Origin: Artemisia argyi
Lineage: Eukaryota > Streptophyta > Magnoliopsida > Asterales > Asteraceae
Assembly (NCBI GenBank): GCA_030686995.1
Contig: CM060691.1
Span: 63,587,838 to 63,651,837, forward strand
Direction of reading: 5' to 3'
DNA length: 64,000 nt
In this document: piece after piece, positions 59,232 through 64,000 of the stretch
Numbering within the stretch: position 1 is the first letter of the stretch
How the letters are laid out: each line of letters opens with the position of its first letter
Notes under the pieces: generated by a model
What the model was told of the DNA's origin: nothing
The model's input: the letters and a program-made list of their open reading frames with translations, nothing else
Database searches by the model: none
Program-made: the position numbers and the translations under genes

Positions 59232-60217
59232 GATACTAAGCTAGATATCGAGTCCTAACTAGGTGGAACAAACCTTTTGCTTGTGGTATTCTGAGGCCTA
59301 AAACAGCAACTTATCTCACTTTAGTTTGTTATATAATGGTGAATATGACTTTAGAGTGTGATAATGGATTATGATAGTACAACAAAGTTGCAAATACAAA
59401 CTATAACTATAACACAAAAGAATTGAACTCTTCTTGTGTTCTTCCTTTGCTAAAAGTGGATCACTTTGAATGAATTTAAAACAAGATAATGATTAAAGAT
59501 AATTATGAATGGAAGTGTTAGAAAAGCTTGAGATGTGTTTGAAAGGGGTGAGAAAAATGGTAGCAAAATTACTTGTTTAAATAGGCAAGATAAAACCATT
59601 CAGGAGTCTCACGGATCCACGGTTCTTGAACAGGATCCGTGGGTCCAGCAGGTCACAAAATCTGCCTATTTAGAAAAGTCCATCACCCTTTGTTTACATT
59701 GTTTCCATTCTAGAATGCTTAAGGATGAGCTGATACAAATCGTGTTTGATTTTTTCTAAAGTGATAAATACTTAAAGCCCAAAAATGATTAATGAATGTT
59801 TTTATGAAAAAAACATATTTGATACTTTCCTCTTTGGATGAAAATGGTTTATCAATTTTTCAATGAAAGATAAGATTTGAATTTATCCCCAAAGTGAAAG
59901 ACTTTTGCTAGTTGTCAAAATTTGTTTTACAAGACATTTTATTTAAAATGAACTTAAATAAAATAATATGAGTGTTTATAAAATTATGCAAGATTTTATA
60001 AAATATCAAGAGTTTGATGCATTATGTATGATGAAACTACATTTGATCATTAAGCATGTTTTAGAGATTCACATTTATACCTTAAGTGCGTCAAATTATA
60101 ACTATATCTAAAACATGTTTACGTAAACTTTTACGTAATACACTTTTATATTTGTTATTAACAAAATGTAAAAAAATTGTTTAGTAGAAATAGTGTTTTT
60201 ATGCGTTTATTTGTATT
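59232..60217 (-). repeat. LTR-like repeat, copy 2, second part
   Basis: Continues the match to 23612-24610. It is interrupted at 60218 by the hAT element; the last remainder is at 63401-63500. Confidence 0.65.
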
Positions 60218-60695
60218 CATAGTCACACGGAACGCGGTACGTTTCGGTACGGGAACGTGAAACGGGTACGCGGTTCGCTAGGTCCCTAAAATTTGGTACG
60301 AGGGGGTAGGCTCATTTCGGAACGCTACAGTTCGATGTACCATAAAATTTGGTACGATGTACCTGATTTGGTACAATGTACCATAATAATAATATCAGTA
60401 GTTCTAAATAGCAGGTGTGGGATACAAAGTCAGAAGATCAGATCATCAGAATATAAGCAATAAAATGATACCCTAAACAAAATATGATCTTTCATAATAT
60501 AAGCCAAATATCTATAATTACACATGATATATCAATACCCAAAAAATTGTTTATTACAGATCTGTGAATGTTTTGCATTCTGAAAAACATACCCAAAACC
60601 AAAAGATCAGAAATTCAGAATATCACAGATCATCATTAACAACATGTTATACTACATTAGATACTAAAATCGATAAAAGGAAATGACAAGCAACT

Positions 60696-62732
60696 TTAGT
60701 CTTCATCTAGATTCTCCCATTGCATGTCTTCCATTCTTGAAGCCGAGGCTTCCAAGTATGTACTTTCGGGATTCATGTCCCACTTTTTACTCGTTCCACC
60801 TTTGTAAGATTCTGAAAACCTTGATATTAGACGAATATTTGAATGAACAAACACCAATTTATCGGTCCTTTTAGTATTCAAGCGGTTTCTTTTTACATTA
60901 TGAATGTAAGAATACGTGCTCCAATTTCTTTCCGCTGAAGAACTACTTACCAGTTGTGAAAGAACTTTCTTAGCTATCTCGGCTAGTTTCGGAGTTTCTG
61001 AACCGTAAGTTGACCACCAATCAATTGGGTCCGTTGTTACAGCATCAATTTGAGCCTCGAGACGAGAATAAAGACCTTTTTTCATGTGAAATCTTGCATA
61101 TTGTGCTCGCAACATTTTTGCTTCTTCTTCATTTTTTGAAATTCTTTTAAAGGCATCTATAACACCATTGATCACTTCCTTATCTTCATTTGGAGGCCTT
61201 CTAGGAATTCCACCAGGCGCTTTTGTACTAAGATAGTTTTTGTCATAAAACCTTGGTGTTAATGCGAACCCGAGGCAATGTAAAGGGATGGTCATTTTCT
61301 CCCACCTAGCTAAGACAATCTTTTCAACTTCAGGGAAGTATGAGGGGTACACATTTTGCATCACGTCTTTAATTTCTCCAACCATATTATCCATCCTTTC
61401 ATACACTTCTCCCATTTTCGCACCCTCCCCATCAAAAAACTTAATCAACAAAAATATCGGTTTAGTTATTGCAAGTATACGATCAACGTCCTCCCAAAAT
61501 TCGTCGCTTCTAATAGTTTCACAAACAATCTGTCCAATTTTCCGAGTGTTCTCATCCCCTTTTTTAGCCCAATCCCTCCAACTATTAAGGACAATAGTAG
61601 TCGCAAGAGCTTCCCTACAGTCATTTAGTCTTTTCAACAAGATGTAATGGGAGGCAAATCGAGTTTTAGCTACTTTTAACAATTCCAGCTTGGAATTTGC
61701 TCTAAAAATAGATAATGCTTGTGTATGATTTAAAAAATACTTCACAATCATCTTACCTCTTTTGTATGTATCTGATAACCAAACAAATTATGTAGCTAAA
61801 TCTTTAAAGATCAAGTTTAAACTATGAACACCACATGGAGACCAGAAGATATGTTTGTATACCTTTTCCACTTCTTTTCCAGCAGCCTTGCAATTTGCAG
61901 CAATATCCGTAACTACTTGAAGCACGTTACTTGGTCCAATGCTTTCAATAGCTTCGAGTAAATACTTTGAAATTTCTACCCCGGTTTTTTCCTCTCCAGA
62001 AAAATCCTCGGCATACATAATAGTCGCCCCACAGCTATTAACAGTAAAAATGTTAATCAATGGCTTATGTTTAACATTTGACCAACCATCAGATACAATC
62101 GATACTCCTTGTGTATACCATGTATCTTTAATAGGTACTAAATCTTTTTTAACATCTCTAGCACATTCATCAAGTAGTACGGTTCTTGCTTTCTCACTTG
62201 AAGGCGCCTTGTAACCAGCCGGAGCCTTGTTAATTGTAACAACCATTTCTTGAAATTGAGAATTACGCAACACATTAAACGGTATTCCATTTGCACAAAG
62301 ACCCCGCATGACTTTTAAATCAACTGAGCTTCTTTCCATTATACCAAACGATTGCTCGATTGGTTTTCTAGTAGAAAATAAACTATGTTTTTTAGAAATG
62401 ACAGAATGCTTAACTGCTTAAGAGACTTTGACACACCAGCCTGTTCCGCATTGCTTACCCTTTTCCTTAATGCCTCGTACTTCTCTCGATCCTTGATTAA
62501 AGCACTACACCTTCTAATTTCAGCTTTCTTTCCAAGTGGGGTCCAAAAAAATGAATATGAATTCTTGAATATGAGCTTGTAAATTGCTGTTTGCAATGGT
62601 TACAAACCCACACTTTTGAACCTCCTGCATTCTTGCTATTACCAGTAGAAATAACAACAACTTCTTCAAGTAGTGGCTTACTATCATTTGTACGAGATTG
62701 TGTTTGAGTTTGAGTTTGAGGTTCACTTCCAT
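60696..62732 (-). pseudogene. hAT transposase (BED finger, DUF659, C-terminal dimerisation), broken
   Basis: N-terminal part in shifted frames around 62700-62520: a BED-type zinc finger (KVWVCNHCKQQFTSSYSRIH) with a frameshift right after it. ALIKDREKYEALRKRV lies in the next frame. From 62339 a long frame carries DUF659 (SIVSDGWSNVKHKPLINIF, TDIAANCKAAGKEVEKVY and FWSPCGVHSLNLI), ending at an in-frame TAA (61788-61790). The same frame then reopens through the catalytic-core remainder to the hAT dimerisation region (SSSSAERNWSTYSYIHNVKR) and a stop at 60696. At least two frameshifts and one nonsense codon make it non-functional, although the termini look mobilisable in trans. Confidence 0.88.
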
Positions 62733-62816
62733 TAAAATCTATGGTTTCTTCCTCTTCCTGGCCATCAACATCATTATTAACTCCTTCACTATTTTCTTGC
62801 TCATGTATATCATCAT

Positions 62817-62818
<2 letters not shown>

Positions 62819-62858
<40 letters not shown>
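62819..62858. repeat. poly(T) tract
   Basis: About 40 T upstream of the transposase frame (poly(A) on the coding strand). Confidence 0.9.
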
Positions 62859-62861
<3 letters not shown>

Positions 62862-63400
62862 AAAAGCCATTTTAAAGAAATTTTTTGCATGAGATGAAAT
62901 GGATCAGGTGGTTTTTGTTTTTTTTAGAACACAAATGCAGGTTTATCAATACAAAAGCTTGATAGGTGGTTAATTAGGTGTATGTGTATGGTTAGAGTGG
63001 TAAAGATATATGATAAGATGGAACTAATGTGTTGTTAAAAATTGATAAGTACATTTAGTTAAATAATTGAAGTTGGAAGCCACTCAGGAACTAATTTAAT
63101 TAAATTATTATAGTTGAAGTACATTAAATTAAATTTTTATAGTTGAAGTACTTTTAATTAAATAATTATGTACCGATTCACTTTGGTACGTCGTACCACT
63201 TCAATTTAGTACGCTGTACCGATCCAAAATGGTACGTCGACCCAATAGACTTGGGAACGCCGATTGATGTTGTTTGGGAACGCCGAATATATCGATCCAA
63301 AATGCGATCCCGAGCGATCCGAGTCGCGATCGTACCGCGTTTGGTTACGAATGATCCGAAACACTGCCGAGTCAGCGTTTCCTGTGACTATGTTTGTATT

Positions 63401-63831
63401 ACTAACAAATAGCTTCAAGATTATTTAAATGAATTTAAAAAGAAAAAAAAAATCTTTTCAAAGAAAACATTACGTGTTTATATTGTATGCAATATAATTC
63501 AAACTTAAAACATTAACTTTTTAATCTAAATATCAAAATATTTTATTTTATTTAATTTAATTATTTATTTATTTTTTGAGCAAGATCTAAACAACAAAAT
63601 ATGGATTAGATGTGTGGGTCTTCGACTCTTCGAAAAACATGATTATATTTAATTATGTTATTAACAAAAAGGCTTTGTGTTTTAATAACAATTACAGACT
63701 TACAGTTGTGTGAGAAGCTCTCAATTAAAATAGTTGTTACTTCAAATCTTGTTTACAATATGTGATATATATTTGTGGGCCAAAAGATCAATATATAACT
63801 CATATTTGCCATATAACCAATGAATTATTCT
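63401..63831. other. end of large repeat, then intergenic
   Basis: 63401-63655 continues homology to 24645-24728 and 27183-27330 (GATCTAAACAACAAAATATGG-type sequence). No gene in the remainder. Confidence 0.45.
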
Positions 63832-64000
63832 TAGTTAATTTTTTTTATCAAAAATAAAAAAATAAACTTTTACAATTTTTTTTTAAATCAAATATCTTGC
63901 AAACCGTAAATCTTTACGCGAAAAAAATAATAACATCGCGACGAGAATTAAATTATCTTTCTATACACATGCATTGTTATATACTTTTGATTATTTTTTT
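63832..64000. mobile_element. foldback MITE, second copy, cut by the window end
   Basis: Matches the left arm of the MITE at 16087-16533 through CGCGACGAGAATTAAATTATC and CATGCATTGTTATATACTTT. The centre and right arm lie beyond the window. Confidence 0.8.

Larger units (their letters stand above)
60218..63392 (-). mobile_element. hAT transposon, 3.2 kb, with 8-bp TSD
   Basis: Inverted termini CATAGTCACACGGAACGC (left) and, inverted, CATAGTCACAGGAAACGC (right), flanked by perfect TTTGTATT at 60210-60217 and 63393-63400. Both subterminal zones are packed with GGTACG/CGTACC motifs (60235-60385 and 63168-63240), probable transposase-binding arrays. It encodes one transposase on the minus strand, which is broken. 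Confidence 0.93.

Overview
The window is plant nuclear DNA: AT-rich, with intron-containing genes and very dense, nested transposable elements. The retroelement proteins (an ORF of the 'putative plant transposon protein' family, a serine/proline-rich retroelement ORF and Harbinger NAM/Myb-like proteins) resemble ones I associate with daisy-family (Asteraceae) genomes. That placement is recollection and inference, not proof.

Host genes. Three class 3 (alpha/beta-hydrolase) lipase genes of the OBL1 (oil-body lipase) type lie head to tail on the + strand at 438-4589, 14913-18646 and 33974-37511. Each has the same five-exon structure with identical intron phases, including a 34-base third exon, and each gives an uninterrupted reading frame (474, 472 and 496 aa) with the Ser-Asp-His triad in place. 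Genes 2 and 3 are closest to each other. Gene 2 intron 2 and gene 3 intron 3 have GC rather than GT donors. All three upstream regions carry ACGTG(A) cores. These are the only intact host genes I can support.

Layout. 4.9-13.9 kb: a composite region bounded by arrays of imperfect 'CCGACGAC...GTCGTCGG' palindromes (CACTA-like), holding a 41-bp minisatellite of about 30 units, a 3.96-kb solo-LTR candidate with a 5-bp target-site duplication (TSD), and exon-like fragments. 16.1-16.5 kb: a foldback MITE in gene 2 intron 1, with a second copy running off the right end of the window. 19.1-33.6 kb: Helitron-like ends, a Harbinger NAM/Myb pseudogene, LINE remnants, two hAT-type MITEs, two Tourist-like MITEs and two small Harbinger elements. 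39.0-56.3 kb: an LTR retroelement array arranged internal-LTR-internal-LTR. It has a gag-like frame and two further ORFs but no pol, and is interrupted by a 6.85-kb Athila/Tat-like element on the - strand. 56.6-63.5 kb: a - strand copia-type gag remnant and LTR-like repeat, itself interrupted by a solo LTR (TSD TTATC) and by a 3.2-kb hAT element with a broken transposase (TSD TTTGTATT).

The most unusual signal is a GC-rich palindromic module (GGCGGCCCC..TTAA../..TTAAGGGGNCCGGC). It occurs in each LTR of the array just upstream of the TATA box and again inside the element ahead of each of its two extra ORFs. This suggests a pol-less, multi-promoter retroelement.
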